A stretch of DNA of 64,000 nt from assembly GCA_020160755.1 (NCBI GenBank), contig JAIUPN010000001.1:248001-312000 (forward strand). Direction: 5' to 3'. The DNA is from Pseudomonadota bacterium (GTDB lineage: Bacteria; Pseudomonadota; Alphaproteobacteria; Sphingomonadales; Sphingomonadaceae). The notes beneath the pieces are model-generated. The model was not told the DNA's origin and searched no databases. It saw only the letters and a program-made list of their open reading frames with translations. The position numbers and the translations under genes are program-made. This document shows positions 39,425 to 49,463 of the stretch, one piece after another. Positions within the stretch are counted from its first letter, which is position 1. Each line of letters opens with the position of its first letter.

Positions 39425-39439
39425 GAACAAAGAAAGAAC
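39425..39439 (-). promoter_or_regulatory. SOS box (candidate LexA operator) upstream of the radical SAM gene
   Basis: GAAC (39425-39428), AAAGAAA, GAAC (39436-39439); on the minus strand GTTC-N7-GTTC, the same arrangement as at lexA. It is 25-39 bases upstream of the radical SAM start, in the gap after moaB, where a promoter would sit. Confidence 0.7.
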
Positions 39440-39446
39440 AAAATGC

Positions 39447-39971
39447 CTATTCAGTGAGCCGCGGCATCAGTTCGACGAAGTTGCAGGGCTTGTGCCGGCT
39501 GTCGAGCTGGGTCGACAAGATGCCTTCCCATGCGTCGGTCACCGCGCCGGTCGAGCCCGGAAGCGCGAAGATGTAAGTGCCGCGCGCGACGACCGCAGAG
39601 GCGCGTGACTGGATCGTCGAAGTGCCGATCTTCTGGTAGCTGAGCCAGCGGAACAGCTCGCCGAAGCCGGGGATATCCTTGCCGTCGAGCCGGTGCAGCG
39701 CCTCGGGAGTCACGTCGCGTCCCGTCAGCCCGGTGCCGCCAGTGGTGATGACCGCATCGACTTCGGGGTCGTCGATCCAGTTGTGGAGGCGCGACACGAT
39801 CAGATCGGTCTCGTCCCTGATGATCGCACGCGCGGCGAGGATATGACCCGCACCGGTCAGCAATTCCTCAAGCTTGTCGCCCGACCGGTCCTCCGCGGCG
39901 CTGCGGCTGTCCGAAATCGTCAGCAGCGCGATGCGAACGGGTTTGAAGGCGAGGCTATCGTCAATCGGCAT
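39447..39971 (-). CDS. moaB: MoaB, molybdenum cofactor biosynthesis protein B
   Basis: 174 residues of the MoaB/MogA molybdopterin-binding fold, with [17 protein letters not shown] at the start and [18 protein letters not shown] in the centre. The family adenylylates or binds molybdopterin. It lies away from moaC-moeA and downstream of the lytic transglycosylase (11-base gap), an arrangement also found elsewhere in sphingomonads, as I recall. Complete. Confidence 0.93.
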   Translation of the reverse strand: MPIDDSLAFKPVRIALLTISDSRSAAEDRSGDKLEELLTGAGHILAARAIIRDETDLIVSRLHNWIDDPEVDAVITTGGTGLTGRDVTPEALHRLDGKDIPGFGELFRWLSYQKIGTSTIQSRASAVVARGTYIFALPGSTGAVTDAWEGILSTQLDSRHKPCNFVELMPRLTE

Positions 39972-39982
39972 TCGCGCTCCCG

Positions 39983-41746
39983 TCAGTCGGCGTTGCCGAT
40001 GCCGCCGGCATAGGTCAGGCGGGTGCGGTCCTTGCTGTCAGGGAAGCGCGGCCATTTGCCCTGCGCGAGCGCGGCCCGGCTGATCGACGGCTTGCCCTGC
40101 TGCGCTTCGTACATCCAGTAATTGCGCAGCACGATGCTGACATAGCCGCGCGTTTCCCAATAGGGGATCGATTCCATGTAAAGCAGCGGGTCGCCATTAT
40201 CGCGAATTTCGGACTGCCAGCGCGCGACGGGCGCCGGACCGGCATTGTAGGCCGCGATGACTTTGGGCAGCAACCCGCCGGTCGAGGGATCCTTGCTCAG
40301 ATATTGCAGATAGCTTTGCCCCATATCCATGTTGACCGCGGGGCTGCGCAAATCGCCCGTCCCGAGATCGCCGCGCCAGCGCGCGACGTCGCGCGCGGTG
40401 CCGGGGCGTACCTGCATCAGGCCAAGCGCGCCCGCCGGGCTGACGACGGCGCGCTGGAAGCGCGATTCCTGCAGCGTGTGGGCGAACACCAGCGCCGGAT
40501 CGACCTTCCAGCCGCCATTGGGTTCCCATTTGGGCTGTGGATAGCGCGACTGCGCCGACGGCTTGCGGCCCTGCGGGGTGTTGTGCGCGAGATAGAGCTG
40601 CGCTTCGGGCAGGCTGAGCGCACCGGCGATCGCGAGAAGCTGTTCATGCTGCCGCGCGTCGCCGATCCGTGCCTGATGGCGCAGCGTATCGCCGGCATAT
40701 TTGTCCTCGCCGATTTCCGACAGCGCCATCGCGATCCGGACGTTCGGCAGACCTTCGAGCGCGCGCCAGGCGCTGCGGTCGGCGCGGACGCTCTCGCGCT
40801 GGCTGTTCGTTTCGACGCCGAGCGTTTCAACCGCGAGCAGGCCGTAGAAGGTTTCCTCGTTGGCGGCGGCGGCGCGGAGGCGCGACTGCACCGATGCGGG
40901 TTCGCCCGCGGCGACCGCGGCGCGCGCAGCCCAATAATAAGCGGCTGCGCGCAGTTCGCTGTCGGGCGCTTCCTTCGCGACGCGATCGAAAGCGGCCAGT
41001 GCGCTGCGATAGTCGCGGGTGCGCCACGCGGCGAGCCCCTTGACCCACGCACCTTGCGTCGACCAGGCGCCGCTGCCCGCGCTGCAATCATTTGCGAGGC
41101 GAAGTGCGTTGGCGTCGTCATTTTCAATATAATAGGACCAGGCGACCTTCTGTCGCCATTCGTCGCGGGCCTGCGGTGTCAACTGGTCGGCGACGGCGTT
41201 GAGCAGCGCTTCGGCGCCCGCGGGATCGTCATTCTTGATCCGCTCGGGGATCGTGCGCGCGAGGTTAGCCGCGACGGGATCGCCGCCCACCGCGTCGGCG
41301 CCGAGCCGGCGCGGAGCGCTGCCGGCCCATGCGAGCCGCGCCTGGGAAGGCAGGCTGGGCAGGTCGGTCGCGCCGCGCTTTGCGGCCAGCCGGCCAAGCT
41401 GTTCGGCCTGCGGCAATTGCGGCGAGCGCGAAAGGATCGGCATGATGTCCGCGACTTCGGCGCGCGGACTGTTCGGCGCAGTCAGCAGTTCGGCGCGCAG
41501 GAAATCGGTGAGTGGCCCGTTGTCCCCGCCGTCGAGCAAAGCCTTCGCTTCGGCCCAGCGCTGGCCGCGGATCGCGGTGAGCACCTGCGTGTAAAGCTGC
41601 TTCTGCTTCGACGACAAGATGTCGGGCACCGTCTGCGGCGCCGACACGAGGTCCCGGCTGCCCGCATCGGCGGCGAGCGCGGGCACTGCAGCGATAGAAA
41701 GCGCCAGTGCGGCGTACGAAACGAGAGTTCTGGTCATATTCTGCAT
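39983..41746 (-). CDS. Soluble lytic murein transglycosylase (Slt70-like)
   Basis: 587 residues with a signal peptide ([16 protein letters not shown]). The long helical middle part resembles the Slt superhelix, and the C-terminal catalytic domain has the active-site glutamate in HTLQESRFQ, followed by [16 protein letters not shown] and [15 protein letters not shown], all GH23 family marks. It cleaves peptidoglycan between MurNAc and GlcNAc in the periplasm. ATG 41746 begins three bases after the UDG-like stop; ATG 41737 would also work. Confidence 0.93.
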   Translation of the reverse strand: MQNMTRTLVSYAALALSIAAVPALAADAGSRDLVSAPQTVPDILSSKQKQLYTQVLTAIRGQRWAEAKALLDGGDNGPLTDFLRAELLTAPNSPRAEVADIMPILSRSPQLPQAEQLGRLAAKRGATDLPSLPSQARLAWAGSAPRRLGADAVGGDPVAANLARTIPERIKNDDPAGAEALLNAVADQLTPQARDEWRQKVAWSYYIENDDANALRLANDCSAGSGAWSTQGAWVKGLAAWRTRDYRSALAAFDRVAKEAPDSELRAAAYYWAARAAVAAGEPASVQSRLRAAAANEETFYGLLAVETLGVETNSQRESVRADRSAWRALEGLPNVRIAMALSEIGEDKYAGDTLRHQARIGDARQHEQLLAIAGALSLPEAQLYLAHNTPQGRKPSAQSRYPQPKWEPNGGWKVDPALVFAHTLQESRFQRAVVSPAGALGLMQVRPGTARDVARWRGDLGTGDLRSPAVNMDMGQSYLQYLSKDPSTGGLLPKVIAAYNAGPAPVARWQSEIRDNGDPLLYMESIPYWETRGYVSIVLRNYWMYEAQQGKPSISRAALAQGKWPRFPDSKDRTRLTYAGGIGNAD

Positions 41747-41749
41747 CCG

Positions 41750-42538
41750 TCAACGTCCCCGGTTGAACAGTTTCAGGCTATCCCATGCCGCCGCTTTCTG
41801 GGCGGGTCGGGCCAGCAACATCGCGGGGTGCGCGACTGCTACCGCCTCCACCTTGCCGCCATCTTGGTTAATATCGAGTAACTTTCCGCGCGCGTCGGGC
41901 AGCGCTATCGCGGCCGCCATACGCAGGATGTCGCTGCCGATCAGCAGCAGCCGTTCCGGTTTGGCGATCCGCAGATGGTGCCACAGCAGGCGGTCGAGCT
42001 CCGCCGCATCGTCGCCGTCGCAGCGCCCGCCCGCGGGGCGCGTCACCGCAAGGCTGGTTACATAGCATTCGCCGCGCGTCAGGCCGATCGCGCGCAGCAT
42101 CGCGTCGAGCAACTGCCCCGCCGGCCCGGAGAACAGCACGCCATCGCGTTGGTCGTCGATTTCGGGCCAGGCGGTGAGCAGCATCAGCGGCGCGCCGGCT
42201 TCGCCGACCGGAAGAACGCGGCGCGCGTCCCACTGGCTGCCCGGCACGTCGCCATTTTCGGCGAGCCAGCGCTGGAATTCGTCCCAATCGTCGGGAAAAA
42301 CGGTCGGGCCCTTCGGCTCGGCGACTTCGGGCGCCTCCTGGCGCTGGAGCGCTGCGGGAAGCGGGAGCGGTTCGGGGTCGACGCGCGCCGGGCGCTTCGC
42401 CTTGGTTGCCGCAGCGTCATTCGCCGGCGGCGTGACAAGCCATCCCGCCGGCTCCTCACCGACAAGCGCGTCGACGCCCGCCAGTGACCACCAGTCGTAA
42501 GTGCTTTCCGCCAGCAATGTTGAATATGACCCACCCAT
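41750..42538 (-). CDS. Uracil-DNA glycosylase superfamily protein, probably without classical activity
   Basis: 262 residues. The C-terminal 170 residues align by eye with family 4/5 glycosylases: GVLFSGPAGQLLDAMLRAIGL, ECYVTSLAVTRPAGGR and HPAMLL. The first motif, GEAPG in active enzymes, reads TAWPE, and the iron-sulfur cysteines are absent: only two cysteines exist (GECYV and GRCDG). The N-terminal 90 residues are Pro/Ala-rich and unconserved. It starts the UDG-transglycosylase-moaB run on the minus strand. Function unknown; DNA binding or a changed activity are both possible. Confidence 0.75.
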   Translation of the reverse strand: MGGSYSTLLAESTYDWWSLAGVDALVGEEPAGWLVTPPANDAAATKAKRPARVDPEPLPLPAALQRQEAPEVAEPKGPTVFPDDWDEFQRWLAENGDVPGSQWDARRVLPVGEAGAPLMLLTAWPEIDDQRDGVLFSGPAGQLLDAMLRAIGLTRGECYVTSLAVTRPAGGRCDGDDAAELDRLLWHHLRIAKPERLLLIGSDILRMAAAIALPDARGKLLDINQDGGKVEAVAVAHPAMLLARPAQKAAAWDSLKLFNRGR

Positions 42539-42559
42539 CGATTTACACCAAACAGGTGG

Positions 42560-42575
42560 TTGACGGACCCGTCAA
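42560..42575. promoter_or_regulatory. Inverted repeat in the UDG-like/ETF-QO divergent gap
   Basis: TTGACGG (42560-42566) and CCGTCAA (42569-42575) form a perfect 7-bp inverted repeat. TTGACGG also looks like a -35 element, so the site may be an operator overlapping a promoter. Divergent genes start at 42538 and 42658. Confidence 0.3.
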
Positions 42576-42657
42576 TTGGCGGGCATCGCGAATCGTGACA
42601 GAATGAGCGCCGGACACGATGAATGATCGGCGCGGGGACGGCAGAAAGGGATTTGCG

Positions 42658-44313
42658 GTGAGCGAACGGGAATCGATGCCCTATGACGTGGTCATCGTCG
42701 GGGCAGGGCCTGCGGGGCTTTCGGCGGCGATCCGGTTGAAACAACTGGCGAATGAAGCAGGCAATGAATTGTCGGTCTGCATCCTCGAAAAGGGATCGGA
42801 GGTCGGCGCGCATATCCTGTCGGGCGCGGTGATCGATCCCAGATCACTCGACGAACTGCTTCCCGAATGGCGAACGCAGGGCTGTCCGCTTGCCGAAGTT
42901 CCCGTGAACGACAATCAGCATTGGGTGCTGACCAAGGCGAAGAAGTTTGCGCTTCCCGAATTCATCTCGCCCGGCTTCATGCACAACAAGGGCACCTATA
43001 CCGGCAGTCTTGGCAATCTTTGCCGCTGGCTCGCCGAACAGGCCGAAGGGCTGGGGGTCGAAATTTTCCCCGGATTTCCGGCTGCGGAAATTCTCTATAA
43101 CGAAGATGGCTCGGTCAAAGGTGTCGCGACGGGCGACATGGGCGTGGCGCGCGACGGCAGTCACAAGGGCGATTATGCGCCGGGCCTCGAACTCCACGCC
43201 AAATATACTTTCTTTGCCGAGGGCGTGCGCGGCCATCTGACCAAGATGATCAAGCCGCAATTCGCGCTCGACGCCGATTGCGAGCCGCAGGTTTACGGCC
43301 TTGGCGTCAAGGAGCTTTGGGACATCGATCCCGCAAACCATGCGCAGGGCCGTGTCATCCATACGCAGGGCTGGCCGCTCGACGAAAATGCCAATGGCGG
43401 GGGTTTCCTCTACCATCAGGCGAACGGGCAGGTCGCGCTCGGCTTCGTTACCTGGCTCAACTATCGCAACCCGCACATCTCCCCGTTCCAGGAGATGCAG
43501 AAGTGGAAGACGCATCCCGAGATCGCGAAGATCCTGAAGGGCGGCAAGCGCGTGTCCTATGGCGCGCGTGCGATCAGCGACGGCGGGCTCCAGTCGGTGC
43601 CCAGGCTCGCGTTCCCGGGCGGCGCGCTGATCGGCGACACCGCCGGTTTCCTGAACGTGCCGCGCATCAAGGGGACGCACACCGCGATGAAGTCGGGCAT
43701 GATGGCGGCCGAAGCCGCTTTCGCCGCTGTAACCGCGGGGCGCAGCAGCGACACGCTCGACGCCTATCAGGCCGCCTTTGACGACAGCTGGGTCAAGAAG
43801 GAACTGAGCGTCGTGCGCAACGTCCTGCCGCTCGTCGAGAAATATGGCGATCTGGCGGGAACATTGCTGTCGGGGATCACTATGTGGCTCGAAACGCTGA
43901 AGATCAAAGTCCCCTTCACGATGAAGCACCACCCGGACAATGAAAGCCTGTACCGGGCCGACATCATGCCGAAACCGGACTATCCCAAGCCCGACGGCGT
44001 GCTGACCTTCGACCGTCTGTCGTCGGTGTTCATTTCGAATACCAATCATGAGGAAGACCAGCCGGTCCACCTTCAGCTCAAGGATCCGTCGATCCCGGTC
44101 GCGTATAACCTGCCGCTCTATGACGAGCCCGCGCAGCGTTATTGCCCGGCGGGCGTCTATGAAATCGTCGGCGAGGCCGAGGGCGATCCCAAGTTCGTGA
44201 TCAACGCGCAGAATTGCGTCCACTGCAAGACGTGCGATATCAAGGACCCGACCCAGAATATCAACTGGGTCACTCCCGAAGGCGGCGGAGGCCCCAATTA
44301 CCCGAATATGTAA
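42658..44313 (+). CDS. Electron transfer flavoprotein-ubiquinone oxidoreductase
   Basis: Passes electrons from ETF (fatty-acid and amino-acid oxidation) to ubiquinone at the membrane. 551 residues: FAD-binding GAGPAGLSAAIRLKQ near residue 15, the GTYTGSLGNLCRWLA and GDTAGFLNVPRIKGTH signatures, and a C-terminal 4Fe-4S domain with RYCPAGVYE and NAQNCVHCKTCDIKDP. I chose GTG 42658 because AAAGGGA stands 6-7 bases before it and MSERESMPYDVVIVGAG fits the family; ATG 42619 would add 13 residues. Confidence 0.95.
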   Translation: MSERESMPYDVVIVGAGPAGLSAAIRLKQLANEAGNELSVCILEKGSEVGAHILSGAVIDPRSLDELLPEWRTQGCPLAEVPVNDNQHWVLTKAKKFALPEFISPGFMHNKGTYTGSLGNLCRWLAEQAEGLGVEIFPGFPAAEILYNEDGSVKGVATGDMGVARDGSHKGDYAPGLELHAKYTFFAEGVRGHLTKMIKPQFALDADCEPQVYGLGVKELWDIDPANHAQGRVIHTQGWPLDENANGGGFLYHQANGQVALGFVTWLNYRNPHISPFQEMQKWKTHPEIAKILKGGKRVSYGARAISDGGLQSVPRLAFPGGALIGDTAGFLNVPRIKGTHTAMKSGMMAAEAAFAAVTAGRSSDTLDAYQAAFDDSWVKKELSVVRNVLPLVEKYGDLAGTLLSGITMWLETLKIKVPFTMKHHPDNESLYRADIMPKPDYPKPDGVLTFDRLSSVFISNTNHEEDQPVHLQLKDPSIPVAYNLPLYDEPAQRYCPAGVYEIVGEAEGDPKFVINAQNCVHCKTCDIKDPTQNINWVTPEGGGGPNYPNM

Positions 44314-44497
44314 GCCCGCGCGCCTGTTCCTGATCGTCGCCGCCGTTGCGGCGGCGGCGCCGGCGCAGGCCGTTGACGACAGCGGTACGGCGCTGAACGC
44401 GCTGGTTCGCGCGCGACTGGCCGAAGAAGACGGTGAACCCGCGGCCGCACTGTCGGCGCTCACCACGGCTTCGAGCCTCGCGCCGGGGCTTCCCGGC

Positions 44498-45967
44498 TTG
44501 CGCGGGCGGATGCTCGAGCAGGCGATCGAGGCGGGGGACCTGGAGGCGGCGCGGGCTGCGGCATGGACCTTGTGGAGCGGCGGCGAACGCCGGTTCGACG
44601 CACAGCTCGTGCTGCTGGTCGACGCTATGCGCCGGTCGGACTGGAAAGCCGCGCGCGACACGATGGCCGGCCGCAACGACAAGGCCGGCGCCGACGCGAT
44701 CGCGCGGCTGATCTTGCCGACGATCAACGCATGGATCGACGTTGGCGCGCGCGAAAAGTTGCCTGAGCGCCATTTGATCGCGGCGAACAATCGCGCGCGG
44801 CCCGAACCTTCGCTGACGCTCCAGATCGCGCTGGTTCAGATCGCGACGAAGCGTGCAGCGGAGGCTGCGACGCTCACCGACGGCGTCACACTCACCGACC
44901 GGACGAGCCAGCTCGTTGCGCTGCGTACCGCCGCTACGCTCGACAAGGCGGGCGAGGGCGCCGCCGCCGAACGGTTGCGCGCGCGGATCGCGCTCGCGTC
45001 GGGGCAGCGCGAGGACCCGATGCTGCTGTTACCCGACCAGCCCGTCACCGGCCCGCGTGCGGGAACGGCGCAGTGGCTCGGGCTGCTCGCCGACGGATTG
45101 GCGCGCACCCCGGGCGGCAGCGCGAAACTGCCGTTGCTGTTCGCGCGCGCGGCCCATTGGCTCGACGATCAGGACTGGGCGGTCCGGATGACGCTGGTCG
45201 AAGCGCTCGACCGCAACGGGCAACAGCGCAGCGCGATGGCGCTGCTCGACACGGGACGCGTTGCCTTGCCGCCAGTGCTCGCGATGCGGCGTGCCGAGTT
45301 GATGGCCGATGCCGGCGATCTCGCCGGCGCGGCGAAGCTGGCCGAGGCGTCGGTGGGTGGGGATGCGGCGCGCAGTCTGCTCGTCCGGCTGGCCGACATC
45401 GCACGGCGGTCGGGCGATTCGGGCGCGGCAGCACGGGCGTATGAGCGGCTGGAGGCGGCACTCGGCGATGGCGAGGGCGACCAGTCGCTGCGCGGCACCC
45501 TGTTGATCGCGCGGGCGGAACTGTTGTTGCAGGCGGATAAATGGGACGCGGCGGCGCCCTTGATGGAAAAGGCGGTGGCGCTGCGGCCCGACGATGCGGC
45601 GATCCTCAACTTCGCGGGCTATTCGGCGCTGGAACGGCGCAAGGATGTGAAGCAGTCGCTCGCGCGGATCGAGGCGGCGTGGCGCCAGGACCCGCAGAAT
45701 GCGAGCATCACCGACTCTCTCGGCTGGGCCTATTTCCTTACTGGCCGCACCGGCGATGCCGTCGGCCTGCTCGAAAAGGCGCAGCGCGGCGAACCCGGCA
45801 ATGCGGTGATCGTCGAACATCTCGGCGATGCCTATTGGAAGGCCGGGCAGAAGTTTCAGGCGCGCTACAACTGGCGCGCGGCGGCGTTGCTCGCCGAGGC
45901 GGAGATGGCGACGCGGCTGGAGGCGAAGCTGCGCGACGGGCTGACCGCTGCAACCACCGCACCATGA
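44498..45967 (+). CDS. TPR-containing exported protein (start uncertain, probably upstream)
   Basis: A TPR-type helical repeat protein rich in Ala and Leu, for example LIARAELLLQADKWDAAAPL and IEAAWRQDPQNASITDSLGWAY near the C terminus. The first canonical start in this frame is TTG 44498, then ATG 44510. The frame is open back to the end of ETF-QO, and codons 44312 onward read KPARLFLIVAAVAAAAPAQA, an excellent signal peptide followed by mature-looking sequence. No ATG, GTG or TTG precedes it. So either a rare start is used, or a base is missing here. The stop overlaps ispE (ATGA). Function unknown; a periplasmic scaffold is plausible. Confidence 0.75.
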   Translation: MRGRMLEQAIEAGDLEAARAAAWTLWSGGERRFDAQLVLLVDAMRRSDWKAARDTMAGRNDKAGADAIARLILPTINAWIDVGAREKLPERHLIAANNRARPEPSLTLQIALVQIATKRAAEAATLTDGVTLTDRTSQLVALRTAATLDKAGEGAAAERLRARIALASGQREDPMLLLPDQPVTGPRAGTAQWLGLLADGLARTPGGSAKLPLLFARAAHWLDDQDWAVRMTLVEALDRNGQQRSAMALLDTGRVALPPVLAMRRAELMADAGDLAGAAKLAEASVGGDAARSLLVRLADIARRSGDSGAAARAYERLEAALGDGEGDQSLRGTLLIARAELLLQADKWDAAAPLMEKAVALRPDDAAILNFAGYSALERRKDVKQSLARIEAAWRQDPQNASITDSLGWAYFLTGRTGDAVGLLEKAQRGEPGNAVIVEHLGDAYWKAGQKFQARYNWRAAALLAEAEMATRLEAKLRDGLTAATTAP

Positions 45968-46815
45968 CTGAAAAGATGCACGAAACAGGGTGGGCGAAGA
46001 TCAACCTCGCGCTGCACGTCCGCGCGCGGCGAAGCGACGGCTATCACGAGATCGAGACGCTGTTCGCCTTTGTCGATAATGGCGATGCGATCGCCGCCGG
46101 GGCCGCCGACAAGGATGCGCTGACGATCGACGGCGCGTTCGCCGAAGGATTGAGCGCGGGTGACGACAATCTGGTGATGAAGGTGCTGACGCTGCTGCGC
46201 GCGCGCTATGGCGCCGACCGGATACCGCCGCTTGGCGTCACGCTGACCAAGACACTGCCCGTCGCGGCGGGAGTCGGTGGCGGGTCGGCCGACGCCGCGG
46301 CGATGGCACGGCTCGTGCGGCGGCATTTCCTGCCCGAGCTCGGTGATGCGGCGCTGGCGCGCATCGTCGGTCCGCTTGGCGCCGACATCGCCGCCTGCGT
46401 TGCAAGCGCGACCTGCCTCGGCGTCGGGGCCGGCGAGGAATTGAGCCCGGTTCCCGAGTTGCAGTTGGGCGGGACGCCCGTGCTGCTGGTCAATCCGCGC
46501 CGGCCGGTCGCCACCGGCCCGGTGTTCGCCGCGTGGGACGGGATCGACCGCGGTCCGCTGTTCACCGGCCCCGACTGGCGCGCGCAACTGCTCGGCGCGC
46601 GTAACGATCTTCAGCGGCCCGCGATCGCGCAATGTCCGGCGATCGTCGATATGCTCACCGCGCTGGGTGCGCTGCGCCCCTGGCTGGCACGCATGTCGGG
46701 ATCGGGCGCGACCTGTTTTGCGTTGTTCGATGCGGTGGCGGAGCGCGATGCGGCCGCAGCCGTTCTGGCGCAGCGTCATCCGGGCTGGTGGACGATGGCG
46801 GGAGTATTGCGGTGA
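45964..46815 (+). CDS. ispE: 4-diphosphocytidyl-2-C-methyl-D-erythritol kinase
   Basis: GHMP kinase of the MEP isoprenoid pathway, 283 residues. Signatures: GWAKINLALHVRARRSDGYHEIETLF at the N terminus, the ATP-binding PVAAGVGGGSADAAA (GHMP motif) and the C-terminal MSGSGATCFALF. ATG 45964 overlaps the TPR protein stop, and GTGA links it to the next gene, so it belongs to the plus-strand run after ETF-QO. Confidence 0.96.
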   Translation: MTEKMHETGWAKINLALHVRARRSDGYHEIETLFAFVDNGDAIAAGAADKDALTIDGAFAEGLSAGDDNLVMKVLTLLRARYGADRIPPLGVTLTKTLPVAAGVGGGSADAAAMARLVRRHFLPELGDAALARIVGPLGADIAACVASATCLGVGAGEELSPVPELQLGGTPVLLVNPRRPVATGPVFAAWDGIDRGPLFTGPDWRAQLLGARNDLQRPAIAQCPAIVDMLTALGALRPWLARMSGSGATCFALFDAVAERDAAAAVLAQRHPGWWTMAGVLR

Positions 46816-47543
46816 GTGAGGCGTGGCGCCAGTTGGGTGAAGCACGGACGGGCGGCATATTGCTGATCGCCGATCATGCCTCGGCGCATGTGCCGGACGA
46901 CATCGACCTTGGCATCGATCCCGCGCTGCTGACCAATCATATCGCAATCGACATCGGCGTCGCCGAGGTTGCGGCGCGGCTGGTCGAAAGCGGCGCGGTC
47001 GATGCGGCGATCCTCGGCGGCGTGTCGCGGCTCGTTGTCGACTGCAACCGCGAGGAGGATGCGCCAGGCGTGCTGCCGATCGCCAGCGACGGCCATGCGG
47101 TTCCGGGAAATGCGCTCGACGACGCGGCGCGCGAGGCGCGGCTGGCGCGCTTTTTCCGGCCCTATCACGATCATATTGCCAAGGTGATTGTGGGTCACCG
47201 CCCGGCGATGATCCTGTCGCTGCACAGTTTCACCCCGTCGCTCGCGGCGCATCCCGATCAGGCGCGGCCCTGGCACGTCGGCGTCCTCTATAACGAGGAC
47301 GAGCGGCTTGCCGGCGCGGCAATCGCGGCGCTCGAAGCCGAGGGGCTGAACGTCGGCGACCAGCAGCCCTATTCGGGCAAGCTGCTCAACGCGACGATGA
47401 ACCGCCACGCCGAGGGCAATGATATTCCCTATGTCGGGATCGAGATGCGGCAGGATCTGATCGGCGATGCGGCGGGGCAGGCGCTCTTTGCCGAGCGGCT
47501 TTCTCGCATGTGCAGCAAAGTTGCATTGAATCTGGCCGGCTAG
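46812..47543 (+). CDS. N-formylglutamate amidohydrolase family protein
   Basis: 243 residues. The family pattern includes LLIADHASAHVPDDIDLG at the N terminus, RLVVDCNREED, and SLHSFTPSLA near the middle, all containing candidate metal ligands. Characterised relatives (HutG) release glutamate from N-formylglutamate in histidine breakdown, but no hut genes are near, so substrate is uncertain. The start is GTG 46812 overlapping the ispE stop (GTGA); the frame is open further upstream within ispE and is ignored. Confidence 0.88.
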   Translation: MSEAWRQLGEARTGGILLIADHASAHVPDDIDLGIDPALLTNHIAIDIGVAEVAARLVESGAVDAAILGGVSRLVVDCNREEDAPGVLPIASDGHAVPGNALDDAAREARLARFFRPYHDHIAKVIVGHRPAMILSLHSFTPSLAAHPDQARPWHVGVLYNEDERLAGAAIAALEAEGLNVGDQQPYSGKLLNATMNRHAEGNDIPYVGIEMRQDLIGDAAGQALFAERLSRMCSKVALNLAG

Positions 47544-47603
47544 GCGTGTAGAGGCGCGTCTTTCCGCATATTTTTGAAATAATATTATCAGGATTGCCCA
47601 AAA

Positions 47604-49463
47604 ATGCCTTCATATCGTTCGCGCACCACCACCCACGGCCGCAACATGGCGGGTGCCCGCGGCCTTTGGCGCGCGACGGGGATGAAGGACAGCGACTTCG
47701 GCAAGCCGATCATCGCGGTGGTCAACAGCTTCACCCAGTTCGTGCCCGGCCACGTTCACCTGAAGGACCTCGGCCAGATGGTCGCGCGCGAGATCGAGGC
47801 TGCGGGCGGGGTTGCCAAGGAATTCAACACGATCGCGGTCGATGACGGGATCGCGATGGGGCATGACGGGATGCTCTACAGCTTGCCGAGCCGCGACCTG
47901 ATCGCCGACAGCGTCGAATATATGGTCAACGCGCATTGCGCCGACGCGATGGTGTGCATCTCCAACTGCGACAAGATCACCCCCGGCATGTTGATGGCGG
48001 CGCTCCGGATCAACATCCCCGTCGTGTTCGTGTCGGGCGGACCGATGGAGGCGGGCAAGGTCGTTCTGAAAGGCAGGGAGGTCGCGCTCGATCTGGTCGA
48101 CGCGATGGTCGCCGCCGCCGACGAGAAATACAGCGACGAGGAAGTGTCCGAGATCGAGCGCGCGGCATGTCCGACGTGCGGAAGCTGTTCGGGGATGTTC
48201 ACTGCCAACTCGATGAACTGTCTGACCGAGGCGTTGGGATTGTCGCTGCCCGGCAACGGATCGACGCTCGCGACGCACGCCGACCGCAAGCAATTGTTCC
48301 TGCGCGCCGGGCGGATCGCGGTCGAGATGTGCAAGCGCCATTATGAGGAAGGCGACGATAGCGTCCTGCCGCGCAATATCGCGACCTTCGAGGCGTTCGA
48401 GAATGCGATGAGCCTCGACATCGCGATGGGCGGATCGACCAACACCGTGCTTCACCTGCTCGCCGCGGCGTTCGAGGCGGGGGTCGATTTCACCATGGCC
48501 GATATCGACCGGCTGTCGCGCCGCGTGCCGTGCCTGTCGAAGGTCGCACCGGCGAAGAGCGACGTTCATATGGAGGATGTGCACCGCGCGGGCGGGATCA
48601 TGGCGATCCTCGGTCAGCTCGAACGCGCGGGCCTGCTCCACGCGCATCTGCCGACCGTGCACAGCGCGACGCTGGGCGATGCGCTCAACAAATGGGATAT
48701 CTCGCGTACCAACGATCCGGAGGTGCAGAAATTCTTCCTCGCGGCGCCGGGCGGAGTGCCGACGCAGGTCGCGTTCAGCCAGGACCGGCGCTGGGACGAT
48801 CTCGATCTCGACCGCGAAGCCGGCGTGATCCGCTCGGCCGAGCATGCCTTCAGCAAGGACGGCGGGCTCGCGGTGCTGTCGGGCAATATCGCGCTCGACG
48901 GCTGCATTGTGAAGACCGCGGGCGTCGACGAGAGCATCCTGAAATTCTCGGGCCCTGCAAAGGTTTATGAAAGCCAGGATGCGGCGGTCGCGGGTATCCT
49001 CACGGGACAGGTCGAGGCGGGCGACGTCGTCGTCATCCGCTACGAGGGGCCGAAGGGCGGCCCGGGGATGCAGGAAATGCTCTATCCAACGAGCTACCTC
49101 AAATCGAAGGGGCTCGGCGCCGCGTGCGCATTGATCACCGACGGGCGCTTTTCGGGTGGCACGTCGGGACTGTCGATCGGCCATGTCTCGCCCGAGGCGG
49201 CCGAGGGCGGCACGATCGGACTCGTCGAGAATGGCGACCTCATCAACATCGACATCCCGTCGCGCACGATCGCGCTCGCGGTGGCCGACAGCGTGCTTGC
49301 CGAGCGCCGCGCGGCGATGGATGCAAAGGGCGATGCGGCATGGCAGCCTGCCAAGCCGCGCCCGCGCAAGGTTTCGGTAGCACTTCAGGCCTATGCCGCG
49401 ATGACGACGAGCGCCGCGCGCGGCGCGGTGCGCGACCTGTCACAGCTGAAGGGCAAGGGATGA
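47604..49463 (+). CDS. ilvD: Dihydroxy-acid dehydratase
   Basis: Branched-chain amino acid synthesis: 2,3-dihydroxyisovalerate to 2-oxoisovalerate and the analogous isoleucine step. 619 residues. Iron-sulfur ligands are in [15 protein letters not shown] and [19 protein letters not shown]; also [15 protein letters not shown] sequence [22 protein letters not shown]. Preceded by an AT-rich leader (47565-47600) that probably holds the promoter. Its stop overlaps the next ATG by three bases. Confidence 0.97.
   Translation: MPSYRSRTTTHGRNMAGARGLWRATGMKDSDFGKPIIAVVNSFTQFVPGHVHLKDLGQMVAREIEAAGGVAKEFNTIAVDDGIAMGHDGMLYSLPSRDLIADSVEYMVNAHCADAMVCISNCDKITPGMLMAALRINIPVVFVSGGPMEAGKVVLKGREVALDLVDAMVAAADEKYSDEEVSEIERAACPTCGSCSGMFTANSMNCLTEALGLSLPGNGSTLATHADRKQLFLRAGRIAVEMCKRHYEEGDDSVLPRNIATFEAFENAMSLDIAMGGSTNTVLHLLAAAFEAGVDFTMADIDRLSRRVPCLSKVAPAKSDVHMEDVHRAGGIMAILGQLERAGLLHAHLPTVHSATLGDALNKWDISRTNDPEVQKFFLAAPGGVPTQVAFSQDRRWDDLDLDREAGVIRSAEHAFSKDGGLAVLSGNIALDGCIVKTAGVDESILKFSGPAKVYESQDAAVAGILTGQVEAGDVVVIRYEGPKGGPGMQEMLYPTSYLKSKGLGAACALITDGRFSGGTSGLSIGHVSPEAAEGGTIGLVENGDLINIDIPSRTIALAVADSVLAERRAAMDAKGDAAWQPAKPRPRKVSVALQAYAAMTTSAARGAVRDLSQLKGKG

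Noticed and set aside
39401..39430. TTG start at 39430 for the radical SAM protein
   Set aside because: It would put the start codon against or inside the SOS box; ATG 39400 matches the family.
42844..44790. Long minus-strand open frame opposite ETF-QO and the TPR gene
   Set aside because: Spans two real genes on the other strand and has no recognisable domain.
47610..49184. Long minus-strand open frame opposite ilvD
   Set aside because: Shadow of ilvD, same arguments.
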